Of a DNA stretch of 64,000 bases, positions 39,212 through 47,696 are shown in pieces. Source of the DNA: Pseudomonas sp. QTF5 (GTDB lineage: Bacteria > Pseudomonadota > Gammaproteobacteria > Pseudomonadales > Pseudomonadaceae); assembly GCF_000512695.2 (NCBI RefSeq), contig NZ_AZRW02000027.1:1-64000 (forward strand), read 5' to 3'. Both the position numbers and the translations under genes were made by a program. How positions within the stretch are numbered: position 1 is the stretch's first letter; every line of letters starts with the position of its first letter. Below the pieces are notes generated by a model. It saw only the letters and a program-made list of their open reading frames with translations, made no database searches and was not told the origin of the DNA.

Positions 39212-40475
39212 GCAAAGTCTTGCTCAGCGGATCATCATCGCCTTTGCGTTGATGAGCGCACTGGTGGCGGGAGCCTTCGCCATGGGCATTGTGGCGACCG
39301 TGCATCTGGTGGAGGAAAAGCTGATTTCGGCGGGGCTGGGCGGCGATTTGCAACGCCTGTTGCTGATGGACAGCGTGTCGGACTGGAGCCACCGCCCTGA
39401 GCCGGACCAGCTGTTCTATTTCAGCGGCGGGCCGGGCGACTTCGATTTGCCCAAGGATTTGCGGCATCTGGACTCGGGCTTTCACGAAGTTTTTCGTGAG
39501 CAACTGTCGTATCACGCGATGGTCGAAATCGTCGACGGTCGGCGTTACGTGTTGTTGCAGGACCAGAGTGATTTCGAAGAGCGTGAACGGGTGCTGTTTG
39601 CCGTGGTGCTGGTAGGTTTCGTCCTGAGCCTGGCATTGGCGGTATTTCTTGGCTGGGTGCTGGCGCGCAAGGTCATGGCGCCGGTGGTGCGACTGGCCCG
39701 TCAGGTGCGTCATCGCGATCAGTTACTGGGCCTGGCGCCGCCGCTGGCGCCGGACTATGCCGCCGATGAAGTGGGCGAACTGGCCGTGGCCTTCGACGCC
39801 ACCCTCGGGCGTTTGCGTCAGGCATTGACCCGTGAGCGATTGTTCACCAGTGACGTCAGCCACGAGCTGCGCACGCCGTTGATGGTGTTGGCCAGTTCCT
39901 GTGAGCTGTTGCTGGAAAACCCCGGCATCGATCAGCGCGGCCGTGCTCAGGTGGAGCGAATCGCCCGTGCGTGTGCCGAGATGCGCGAGCTGGTGCAAAC
40001 CTTCCTTATGCTGGCGCGTGCTCAACATGAAGACGCCAGCATGGCCCCCCAGCAGACCCTGAGCCAGGTAGCCGACGGGCTGCTGAGTCAATGGCGCGAG
40101 CCGATCGAAGCCAAGGGCCTGACGCTGAACTTTGAGCCGGGCAATCCGCCGGACACCCGCTATAACGCGACCCTTCTGCATGCGGTGATGGGCAACCTGT
40201 TGCGCAATGCGCTGCATTATACCGAGCGCGGCTATATCCGCCTCGCCCTGACGGATACAGGGTTCGTGGTCGAGGACAGTGGTGTAGGCATTCCTGAGGA
40301 AAAACGCGAGGCGATGTTCGAGCCTTTCGTGCGCGGCAATGAAAAACGCGGCGACGGCCTGGGGTTGGGGCTGTCGCTGGTGCAGCGGATTTGCGAGAAC
40401 CAGGGCTGGAGTGTCAGCCTGACGAACATGGAACCCAATGGCTGCCGTTTTCAGGTGGAGTTCAATCAGGAATAG
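39201..40475 (+). CDS. colS: Sensor histidine kinase ColS
   Basis: Membrane sensor kinase of 424 residues. Two transmembrane helices (about 10-33 and 133-153) bound a ~100-residue periplasmic domain that contains E96 and the ExxE motif E126-E-R-E129, the residues reported to bind Fe3+/Zn2+ in P. putida ColS. A HAMP region follows, then the H-box SHELRTPL, N-box GNLLRNAL, and G-boxes (DSGVGIPEEKRE, GLGLGLSLV). It overlaps colR and should phosphorylate it on metal excess. Confidence 0.94.
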   Translation: MEFKQSLAQRIIIAFALMSALVAGAFAMGIVATVHLVEEKLISAGLGGDLQRLLLMDSVSDWSHRPEPDQLFYFSGGPGDFDLPKDLRHLDSGFHEVFREQLSYHAMVEIVDGRRYVLLQDQSDFEERERVLFAVVLVGFVLSLALAVFLGWVLARKVMAPVVRLARQVRHRDQLLGLAPPLAPDYAADEVGELAVAFDATLGRLRQALTRERLFTSDVSHELRTPLMVLASSCELLLENPGIDQRGRAQVERIARACAEMRELVQTFLMLARAQHEDASMAPQQTLSQVADGLLSQWREPIEAKGLTLNFEPGNPPDTRYNATLLHAVMGNLLRNALHYTERGYIRLALTDTGFVVEDSGVGIPEEKREAMFEPFVRGNEKRGDGLGLGLSLVQRICENQGWSVSLTNMEPNGCRFQVEFNQE

Positions 40476-40622
40476 CGGTGAGCGGGCTTTTAATGAATTC
40501 GGCTCTGTAAACCCTGAAATAATTCCGGGTTTTACATGACAGTTTTTTCACAAACGCACGACCTGACGCTGACACGGTGCTACCTAGGGTGGTGGTCATC
40601 AGATGTTCAGGAGACTGCAGTG

Positions 40623-40748
40623 ATGGCTGGTCTGATCAAGCTCGAATTTAAGCAACTGCGTCGCCACTCGTCGTTCAGCGATACAGACTGGAAAAAACTC
40701 GTCTATTTTTATAAGACGGCGTTTGGCAGCGCTATCAAAGGCTTATAA
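40623..40748 (+). CDS. Very small hypothetical protein
   Basis: Possible 41-residue gene: MAGLIKLEFKQLRRHSSFSDT onward, basic and aromatic, no signal peptide. AGGAG lies nine bases before the ATG. A second small gene starts two bases after its stop, so the pair could be one transcript downstream of colS. I do not recognise it; coding status rests on the ribosome site and tight spacing only. Confidence 0.5.
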   Translation: MAGLIKLEFKQLRRHSSFSDTDWKKLVYFYKTAFGSAIKGL

Positions 40749-40750
40749 CA

Positions 40751-40978
40751 ATGAAACTCGAAATTGCACGAGGTTTGTTTTTAGCCGGAGCCTTGGCAGT
40801 TGCTTCATTGGCGGTGGCGGCATGGGAACAGCCCCGCACGCAAGTCCTCAGCTCCGTGCGCGGTGACGCGCATTGCCCGTTGCCCCGGGTTGCCAAAGCA
40901 CCCGTGGCCACTCAACCCGATCATGACTTGTTACTGTTCATGTTCGGACTTTCTCAGGGACTGAGGCCACAAAGTTGA
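40751..40978 (+). CDS. Small exported hypothetical protein
   Basis: 75-residue product with a clear N-terminal signal-like segment (MKLEIARGLFLAGALAVASLAVAA, cleavage near 24) and a short mature part with one cysteine. It follows the 41-residue gene by two bases and is closed by a terminator 20 bases later. The function is unknown. Location after colRS may mean it serves the envelope, but there is no further evidence. Confidence 0.6.
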   Translation: MKLEIARGLFLAGALAVASLAVAAWEQPRTQVLSSVRGDAHCPLPRVAKAPVATQPDHDLLLFMFGLSQGLRPQS

Positions 40979-40996
40979 ACAGATTGAAGCCCACAT

Positions 40997-41025
40997 AAAA
41001 GGCCTCGCAAATGCGAGGCCTTTTT
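40997..41025 (+). terminator. Terminator after the colRS small genes
   Basis: AAAAGGCCTCGC / GCGAGGCCTTTT hairpin with AAAT loop and T-run. Confidence 0.88.
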
Positions 41026-41097
41026 TGTATCCGATCGTTCAATGTGGGAGCGGCGTCGCCCATAGGATTGAAGGCTCCACAGGATTATGGCTGTTCT

Positions 41098-44000
41098 TCA
41101 AGGTTTATCGGGCTTGGCCAGCAACGTGTAAATACACGGCAACACGAACAACGTGAACAGCGTCCCGATAGACATCCCCGTCGCGATCACTGTGCCAATG
41201 TCGAACCGGCTGACGGCACCCGCGCCCGTGGCGATGATCAACGGCACCATGCCGAACACCATCGCCGCCGTGGTCATCAATACCGGACGCAGGCGAATGG
41301 CCGCCGCTTCCTCCACCGCTTCGCGGGGCGACAGCCCCTTCTCCTTGCGTAGCTGGTTGGCGAATTCGACGATCAGGATCCCGTGCTTGCTGATCAGCCC
41401 GATCAACGTCACCAATCCCACTTGGGTATAAATGTTCATGCTCGACCAGCCGAGGAACAACGGGATCAACGCGCCACAGATCGACAGCGGCACGGTCACC
41501 AGAATCACCAGTGGATCGCGGAAGCTTTCGAACTGGGCCGCCAGCACCAGGAAGATGATCGCCAGCGCCAGGGCAAATGTGACCCACAGCGCGCTGCCTT
41601 CCTGAACGTATTGCCGTGACGCACCGGCATAGTCGACGGCATAACCCGCCGGCGCTTCTTCCCGAGCGATCTGGCGCACGGTGTCGATGGCTTCACCCAT
41701 GCTGACCAGCGGGACCCCGGAAAGAATCGCCGAATTGAGTTGCTGGAACTGATTCAACTGGCGCGGTCGCGCCCGGTCGGTCACGGTGATCAGGGTCGAC
41801 AGGGGCAGCAATTCGCCCTTGGTGTTCTTGACGTAATAATGGTTCAGCCAGTCGGGGTTATCCCGGAATGGCCGTTCCACCTGCGCAATGACTTTGTAGC
41901 TGCGGCCTTCGATGGTGAAACGGTTGATCTCCGCTTCACCCAGCAAAGTTGCGAGGGTGCCGCCCAGATCCTGCATCGACACACCCATCTGTGCAGCCTT
42001 GGCGCGATCGATATCCACCACGACTTCGGGTTTGTCGAAGGCCAGATCGACGTCGACGAAGGCGAATTTGCCGGACTCCATCGCTCTTTTTTTCACCCGG
42101 TCCGTCACTTCCAACAATGACTCATAGCTGTTGGCCGAGTTGATCACGAATTGAAACGGCAAGCCTTCACCAGTGCCCGGCAGGGAAGGCAGGTTGAAGC
42201 CGAAGATTTGCAACCCGGGAATGCTCTCCAGTTTGCCTTGGACCTCGGGCAGGATCTGCATTTGAGTCCGGTCGCGTTCGTTCCAGGGTTTGAGCAGGAA
42301 GCCGCCGATCCCCGATTGCACGCCGTTGAAGCCGTTGATCTGGAACGAGGAGTAGTACTCGGGGAATTCTTTGAAAATCGCGAGGAACTCGTCGGTGTAG
42401 GTGTTCAGGTAGTCGAGGTTGGCCGTCTGCGGGGCGTTCGCCATCATGAAGATGACGCCCTGATCCTCGTCCGGCGCCAGTTCCGACTTGGTGAACTTGA
42501 GCAGCACCGGAATCAGGCACAGCACAATGACCGCGAACACCAGCACCACCGGCCGGGTATTGAGAGTGCCATGAAGCACACTCTGGTAACGGCGCTTGAG
42601 GCCTTCGAAGATCACATCCAGGCGATGGGCCAGGCCCGTGGGGTTTTCATCATGGCGCAGCAGCAGGGCGCACATCATTGGCGACAGCGTCAGGGCAACG
42701 ATGCCGGAGATCACCACCGCCCCGGCCAGGGTCAGGGCGAATTCCTTGAACAGCGCCCCCGTCAGGCCGGTCAGGAAACCGATCGGCGCATAGACCGCCG
42801 CCAGGGTGATGGTCATCGACACCACTGGCATGGCGATTTCCGCAGCGCCTTCAATCGCGGCATCCAGCGGTGTCTTGCCTTCTTCAATGTGCCGATGGAT
42901 GTTTTCCACCACCACGATGGCGTCGTCCACCACTAGCCCGATGGCCAATACCATCGCCAGTAAGGTCAGCAGATTGATCGAGTAGCCCATCATCTGCATG
43001 AAGAACATCACGCCGATCATCGACAGCGGAATGGTGACCACCGGGATCACCACCGAGCGCAGGGCGCCGAGGAACAGAAACACCACCACGATCACGATCA
43101 GCACCGCTTCGAACAGGGTTTTCACCACTTCGTCGATGGAGGCCTGGATGAACAGCGTGGCGTCGTAGGCGATTTCACCTTTCAGGTTCGGCGGCAACTG
43201 GGCTTCCAGCTCCGGCATGATCTTGCGTACTTCCCTGATCACGTCGAGCGGGTTGGCGCCGGGCGTGGCCTTGATGCCGATGTACACCGAAGGCGTGCCG
43301 CCGAAGGAGCTGACGGAGTTGTAGTTCTCCGCGCCCATCTCGACCCGCGCCACGTCCCGCAGCAGTACGCGACTGTCGCCCTCTACCTTGAGCGGGATCG
43401 CGCCAAAGGCCTCGGCGGATTTGAGTTCGGTGTTGGCGTTGATGCTGGTGACCACATACTCGCCTTTCACTTCGCCGGCGGCGGAGAGGAAGTTGTACTG
43501 GCGCACGGCGTTGGTCACGTCGCTGGCGCTCAGGCCGAAACCGGCGAGTTTCACCGGGTCCAGCCACAGGCGCATGGCAAACACCTGGTTGCCGAGAATC
43601 TCGGCTTCGGCCATGCCCGGCAAGGTCGCCAGTTTCGGCTGGATGACCCGTGACAGGTAATCGGTGATCTGTGGATTGCTCAGCTCGTCGCTGAAGAAGC
43701 TGATGTACATCAGCGCCGAGGCGTCGGCGGCTTCCTTGCTCAGCACCGGGTCTTCGGCGTCCTGGGGTAGCTGGTTCTTGACCTCGTTGGCCTTGGCCAG
43801 CAGCTCGGTGAACAAGCGGTCGCTGTTGGCGCCGATGCGCGCGTAGATCGAGATCACCGAAAAGTTCTGGCGACTGACCGACGTCATGTAGTCGATGCCT
43901 TCGGCGCTGGCCAGACTCTGCTGCATCGGTTGGGTGATGTAACCCTGGATGGTTTCGGCGTTGGCCCCGGGGTAAGCGGTGGTCACCGTGATCAGGGCGT

Positions 44001-44124
44001 TTTCCATTTGCGGGTATTGGCGCAGCGGCAATTTGCTCCAGGCCTGGAAGCCCAGCAGCACAATCAACAGGCTGACCACGGTGGCGAGCACCGGGCGGCG
44101 GATGAACGGGTCGGTAAAAGCCAT
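41098..44124 (-). CDS. mexW: RND multidrug efflux permease MexW
   Basis: Inner-membrane drug/proton antiporter of the AcrB/HAE-1 family (1008 residues). It has an N-terminal helix (VLATVVSLLIVLLGF), large periplasmic loops, the proton-relay motif AIGLVVDDAIVVVEN in helix 4, and a C-terminal ...LVTLIGLISKHGILIVEFAN block in helix 10-11. It pairs with MexV, 13 bases upstream. No outer membrane factor lies in the cluster, as for P. aeruginosa mexVW, which uses OprM. The symbol is given by synteny and similarity; drug range is untested. Confidence 0.88.
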   Translation of the reverse strand: MAFTDPFIRRPVLATVVSLLIVLLGFQAWSKLPLRQYPQMENALITVTTAYPGANAETIQGYITQPMQQSLASAEGIDYMTSVSRQNFSVISIYARIGANSDRLFTELLAKANEVKNQLPQDAEDPVLSKEAADASALMYISFFSDELSNPQITDYLSRVIQPKLATLPGMAEAEILGNQVFAMRLWLDPVKLAGFGLSASDVTNAVRQYNFLSAAGEVKGEYVVTSINANTELKSAEAFGAIPLKVEGDSRVLLRDVARVEMGAENYNSVSSFGGTPSVYIGIKATPGANPLDVIREVRKIMPELEAQLPPNLKGEIAYDATLFIQASIDEVVKTLFEAVLIVIVVVFLFLGALRSVVIPVVTIPLSMIGVMFFMQMMGYSINLLTLLAMVLAIGLVVDDAIVVVENIHRHIEEGKTPLDAAIEGAAEIAMPVVSMTITLAAVYAPIGFLTGLTGALFKEFALTLAGAVVISGIVALTLSPMMCALLLRHDENPTGLAHRLDVIFEGLKRRYQSVLHGTLNTRPVVLVFAVIVLCLIPVLLKFTKSELAPDEDQGVIFMMANAPQTANLDYLNTYTDEFLAIFKEFPEYYSSFQINGFNGVQSGIGGFLLKPWNERDRTQMQILPEVQGKLESIPGLQIFGFNLPSLPGTGEGLPFQFVINSANSYESLLEVTDRVKKRAMESGKFAFVDVDLAFDKPEVVVDIDRAKAAQMGVSMQDLGGTLATLLGEAEINRFTIEGRSYKVIAQVERPFRDNPDWLNHYYVKNTKGELLPLSTLITVTDRARPRQLNQFQQLNSAILSGVPLVSMGEAIDTVRQIAREEAPAGYAVDYAGASRQYVQEGSALWVTFALALAIIFLVLAAQFESFRDPLVILVTVPLSICGALIPLFLGWSSMNIYTQVGLVTLIGLISKHGILIVEFANQLRKEKGLSPREAVEEAAAIRLRPVLMTTAAMVFGMVPLIIATGAGAVSRFDIGTVIATGMSIGTLFTLFVLPCIYTLLAKPDKP

Positions 44125-44137
44125 GGGGATTCCTTGA

Positions 44138-45286
44138 TCAGTCAGCGCGCGGCTGACTGCTCTTCTCGGCTAGGGTCTTGTCGTCGCTGATGGCAATGTG
44201 CGCGCCGTGGTCCAGTTTGATCTGGCCCCCCGTGACCACTTTTTCGCCGTTCTGCACGCCTTTGGTGATCATGACCATTGCGTCGCGGCGCTCGCCGGTT
44301 TCGACGAAACGTCGTTCGGCAATCAGAATCGGCTCGCCCTTGTCGTCTTTTTCGAGGCTGCCGTCTTCGGCCTTTTTCTGCGCGACGACGTACAGCGAAT
44401 TGCCATAAAGGGTGTAGGTGATCGCGCTTTCCGGCACGACGATGCGTGGTTGCGGATCGGGCAACAGCACCTGCAAGCTGGCGAACATGCCCGGCAGCAG
44501 CTTGCCATCGGGGTTGGCCAGGGTTGCGCGCACAAGCACGTTGCGGGTGCTGCTCTCGACCTTCGGGTTGATCGCACTGATAGTGCCGGGGAAACTCTCT
44601 GTCGGGTAGGCCGAGACAATGATCTGTACCGGTTGGCCGAGGGCGATTTTCGGCACCGATTGTTCGGGCACAAAGAAGTCGACGTAGAGGCTGCTGATGT
44701 CTTGCAGGGTGGCGATCATCGTGCCGCTGGCCACGTAGTCGCCGACGTCTACCTGACGAATGCCGATGGTCCCGCTGAACGGGGCGAGGATGCGTTTTCT
44801 CTCCAGTGCCGCCTTGAGTTGATTGACCGTGGCCCGGCTCTTTTGCAACACCGCCGAGAGTCGGTCGAACTCGCCTTTGGAAATAGCCTGGCTGCCCACC
44901 AATTGGCTGCCGCGACCGTAATCCAGTTGCGCCAGTCCCAGGTCGGCTTGAGCGGTTGCCAGCAGGGCAGTTTCCACGGCGGTGTCGAGTTGCAGGATAG
45001 GCTGACCGGCCTTGACCTTCTGTCCCGACTCGAACTGCACCTCTTTGACGGTGCCGGCGATCTCCAGACTCAGGTCGACCCCTTGCAGCGCCGTGAGAGT
45101 GCCGACCGTTGGCAAACGGCTTTGCCACGGACGTTCGGTGGCGGTGGCCACGGCGACATTTATCGGCGGTTTCGGCGCGGAGAAGCCCTGCATCATCGTA
45201 TAGATGGAGAAGGCTTTGTAACCGGCCAGGACCAGCACGATTAGCAGAACAACACCCAACATGATCAGCATGCGGCGACGCAGCAT
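44138..45286 (-). CDS. mexV: RND efflux periplasmic adaptor MexV
   Basis: Membrane fusion protein of 382 residues that bridges MexW to the outer membrane channel. A single N-terminal helix (MLIMLGVVLLIVLVLAGY, no lipobox) anchors it; the biotinyl-lipoyl hairpin region (VQFESGQKVKAGQPILQLDT; APFSGTIGIRQVDVGDYV) and coiled-coil arm follow, then beta-barrel domains. The start at 45286 is preferred to an upstream in-frame ATG because it gives the normal signal anchor. First gene of mexVW. Confidence 0.9.
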   Translation of the reverse strand: MLRRRMLIMLGVVLLIVLVLAGYKAFSIYTMMQGFSAPKPPINVAVATATERPWQSRLPTVGTLTALQGVDLSLEIAGTVKEVQFESGQKVKAGQPILQLDTAVETALLATAQADLGLAQLDYGRGSQLVGSQAISKGEFDRLSAVLQKSRATVNQLKAALERKRILAPFSGTIGIRQVDVGDYVASGTMIATLQDISSLYVDFFVPEQSVPKIALGQPVQIIVSAYPTESFPGTISAINPKVESSTRNVLVRATLANPDGKLLPGMFASLQVLLPDPQPRIVVPESAITYTLYGNSLYVVAQKKAEDGSLEKDDKGEPILIAERRFVETGERRDAMVMITKGVQNGEKVVTGGQIKLDHGAHIAISDDKTLAEKSSQPRAD

Positions 45287-45388
45287 ATTTCCAGTTCCTT
45301 GGAGAAAATCAGGTGAGACAGGCGGGAACATTACTCCCACTGCGAAGGGGATTCCAACTGGCAGTTATTACAGAATGACGCAAACCCT

Positions 45389-45479
45389 GTAGGAGCGAAG
45401 CTTGCTCGCGAAAGCGGTGTGTCAGCCAATTGATGTACTGACTGATACACCGCTTTCGCGAGCAAGCTTCGCTCCTACA
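45389..45479. repeat. REP-type inverted pair (TAGGAGCGAAGCTTG variant)
   Basis: Facing arms TGTAGGAGCGAAGCTTGCTCGCGAAAGCGGTGT and complement, ~25-base spacer, between mexV and the DUF1513 gene. The arms carry the GTAGGAGCGAAG head rather than GTGGGAGCGGG. Confidence 0.88.
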
Positions 45480-45492
45480 AGGGAGGATGAAG

Positions 45493-46590
45493 TCAGATCA
45501 GATGAAGATGGTTGTCCCAGAGCCCCGCAGGCAACTCCAGAGGTTTTGCAACAAGGGTTGTCTGGCGGCAATCGTAGTACCGGCATCGGCCTTGACCGGA
45601 GGTCACGACAAAACCATCGGCCACAGCCCCGACGCCGGCGCAATCGGGAAGTGGCGCGTCCAGGCGTACTTCACCGCTGTCCAGGTCCCAGATAAAAAAG
45701 CGGTTACCCCGCGGCGCGGTCAGGGCGACCAGACGCAGTTCGCTGTGCACGGCGACGCTGGCGGTGTAATGCCCCATGGCCTGCAACTGATGCTCAGGCA
45801 CCGGGAACGCCACGAACGGTTGGCCGGGCCGCTTGATCGCCAGCAGCTCCGATGACTCGTGGGCAGCGCCCATAAACTGCTGGCCGGCGACGATGGTGCC
45901 ATCGCTGGCGATGCCCAAGTGCCGCACGCTGTTCATCTGTTGAGCCAGTGTTTCCTTGCTCAACAACGTGCCATCGCGCTGCATCAACACCAGGCTCGGC
46001 TCCATCGCGTTAAGGTTCATCTCGACCCGGCTTTCCGCCTCGGTGCGAATGCCACCGTTGGCGACAATCAGCGTCTCGCCATCGGGCATCCACGACACCT
46101 GATGCGGGCCGACACCGTGGGTGGAAAGCTCGCCGCTGTGCACCAGGCGCTCACCTTCGAACTTATACACGCCGAGCAGGCCACGACCCGGATCGGAGGT
46201 GTCGTTCTCGGTGGCGTACAACCAGTCGCCGCTCTGGTGAATCACTGCGTGACCGTAGAAGTGCCGGTTCGGCTGCGACTTCACGGTTTGCAGCAACGTG
46301 CCATCGCGCAAGTCGATCAGGTAACTCTCGGTACCCGGACGCCGAGCGACGAACAACGCTATCGGCAGCGTCGGGTGGTTGATGATGTCGTGGCAACGCT
46401 GGCCGACCTGGGTGGCAAACACCCGGGTGCCATCCAGCCGATAACCGACGGCGTAGTGCTTGCCATCACCATCGTCCCGCGCCGAGAGCAGCAGCGGGCT
46501 TTTGTCCTTTTGCTTGAACAGCGTCCAGCCGCCCAGTGTCACCGCACCCAGCAGCAAACTCCCTAACGTCAGAGCCTGGCGTCGCAGCAT
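45493..46590 (-). CDS. DUF1513 periplasmic protein of the imelysin cluster
   Basis: Protein of 365 residues with an N-terminal RRQALTLGSLLLGAVTLGGW signal or anchor (twin-arginine-like) and a beta-propeller-like body (repeats such as GHAVIHQSGDWLYATENDTSDPGRGLLGVY and GPHQVSWMPDGETLIVANGG). It is the last gene of a four-gene set with two imelysins and a di-heme oxidoreductase, a linkage seen in many proteobacteria and thought to serve periplasmic iron handling. ATG 46590 fits GAGGG eight bases upstream; an ATG overlapping the preceding stop is possible. Confidence 0.82.
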   Translation of the reverse strand: MLRRQALTLGSLLLGAVTLGGWTLFKQKDKSPLLLSARDDGDGKHYAVGYRLDGTRVFATQVGQRCHDIINHPTLPIALFVARRPGTESYLIDLRDGTLLQTVKSQPNRHFYGHAVIHQSGDWLYATENDTSDPGRGLLGVYKFEGERLVHSGELSTHGVGPHQVSWMPDGETLIVANGGIRTEAESRVEMNLNAMEPSLVLMQRDGTLLSKETLAQQMNSVRHLGIASDGTIVAGQQFMGAAHESSELLAIKRPGQPFVAFPVPEHQLQAMGHYTASVAVHSELRLVALTAPRGNRFFIWDLDSGEVRLDAPLPDCAGVGAVADGFVVTSGQGRCRYYDCRQTTLVAKPLELPAGLWDNHLHLI

Positions 46591-46604
46591 GGCACTTGCC
46601 CTCA

Positions 46605-47669
46605 TCAGTCACCGTCGTTGGCGTTGAAGCCCAGTTGGATGCCCAGCGCCTTGGCCAGTTCGCCTTCGTGCAGGCGATGGACAACGTTGAGGCTGTCGTA
46701 GATTGCGTTGAGCTGCTGGCGCCCGGCATCGTCGGTGAGCATGTCGGTCAGCGAGCGCTGGTTGCTGGCGAGCAGTTTCAGGGACGCTGCGTAGGCCGCG
46801 TCGATCTTGTCGGCCAAGGGTTTTTGCTCGCTCGGCAACAGACCGCGCAGGCCTTTGTTGTCGACACCGACCCAGACGGTTTGCGCCGCGTTCAGGCTTG
46901 CTTCCAGGCTTTTGAGCGACGATTGGCTGCGCCAGGCATCGGCCTGGAACGGTTGTGGCGTGCCCTTGCTCTGGCGACCCATCGGCGTGCCGAGTTTTTT
47001 CTTCAGGGTGTCCAGCGCCGTCACTTGCACGCGCAGCAGATCGGCGATCGCTTCGTGGGAGTCGGCGTAACGCTGGTTCGGGAATTTGCTCATCTGCGCG
47101 AGCATGCCGTCGTTGGTGTTCCAACGCGACAAGATCTCTTCGGCCAGTTGCTTCTGGCGTTCGCCAATGGCGGTCAGCAGCGGGCAGTATTTGGCTTTCT
47201 GCGCGCTGTCGGCCATGTCGATCTTGCTGTCGAACAGGATGTATTCATAGGCCGAGAGCCCCTGAACCACAACGCTGGACTTGGCCAGGGCAGCAGCATC
47301 GATCTGCGGTTGTGCGGTGACCAGTTGCTCGACCTGACGGCCCACGAGGTTTTTCTTGTCCGGCCAGAACTGCACCTGCCACGAACGGTTGCCCTCGGCC
47401 AACGGCCCGATCAGCAGCGGTTGCAACTCGGCCCAGGCTTTCTGCGCGTGCAGGAAGTCGGCGCGGGCGGTTTCGAGGTTTTCCTTGCCTTGGCAGAACG
47501 CCAGGGCACTGACCGCCAGTTGCCGATCGGCTTCGACCCAGCGGCTATAGGTCGGCAGGATCACTTGCTTGGCGATGGCTGCCGACGTGACCGCTTGCGG
47601 ATCCTGGGGCGAACAGGCGCCCAGGGCGAGGGCGGCCAGGCTGGTGAACAACAATTTGGGACGGAACAT
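46605..47669 (-). CDS. Imelysin-family lipoprotein lacking the GxHxxE histidine
   Basis: Periplasmic lipoprotein of 354 residues with lipobox LGAC (C19) and the imelysin peptidase-like fold. The GxHxxE motif that typifies imelysins reads GLSAYEYILF here, so the histidine is replaced by serine while the glutamate stays. The neighbouring icmP product keeps the motif. Family members such as IrpA and EfeO relate to iron uptake, not proteolysis. It lies 27 bases after the di-heme oxidoreductase gene and 14 before the DUF1513 gene. Confidence 0.87.
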   Translation of the reverse strand: MFRPKLLFTSLAALALGACSPQDPQAVTSAAIAKQVILPTYSRWVEADRQLAVSALAFCQGKENLETARADFLHAQKAWAELQPLLIGPLAEGNRSWQVQFWPDKKNLVGRQVEQLVTAQPQIDAAALAKSSVVVQGLSAYEYILFDSKIDMADSAQKAKYCPLLTAIGERQKQLAEEILSRWNTNDGMLAQMSKFPNQRYADSHEAIADLLRVQVTALDTLKKKLGTPMGRQSKGTPQPFQADAWRSQSSLKSLEASLNAAQTVWVGVDNKGLRGLLPSEQKPLADKIDAAYAASLKLLASNQRSLTDMLTDDAGRQQLNAIYDSLNVVHRLHEGELAKALGIQLGFNANDGD

Positions 47670-47696
47670 GTCGGGCTCCCGCGGAAGGAATACGTA

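Noticed and set aside
41044-41095. REP-like half (TGTGGGAGCGGC) between the colS small genes and mexW
   Set aside because: Only the head of a REP is present and it cannot form the doublet; noted as a degenerate remnant, not listed as an element. A similar fragment is at 32867-32899.
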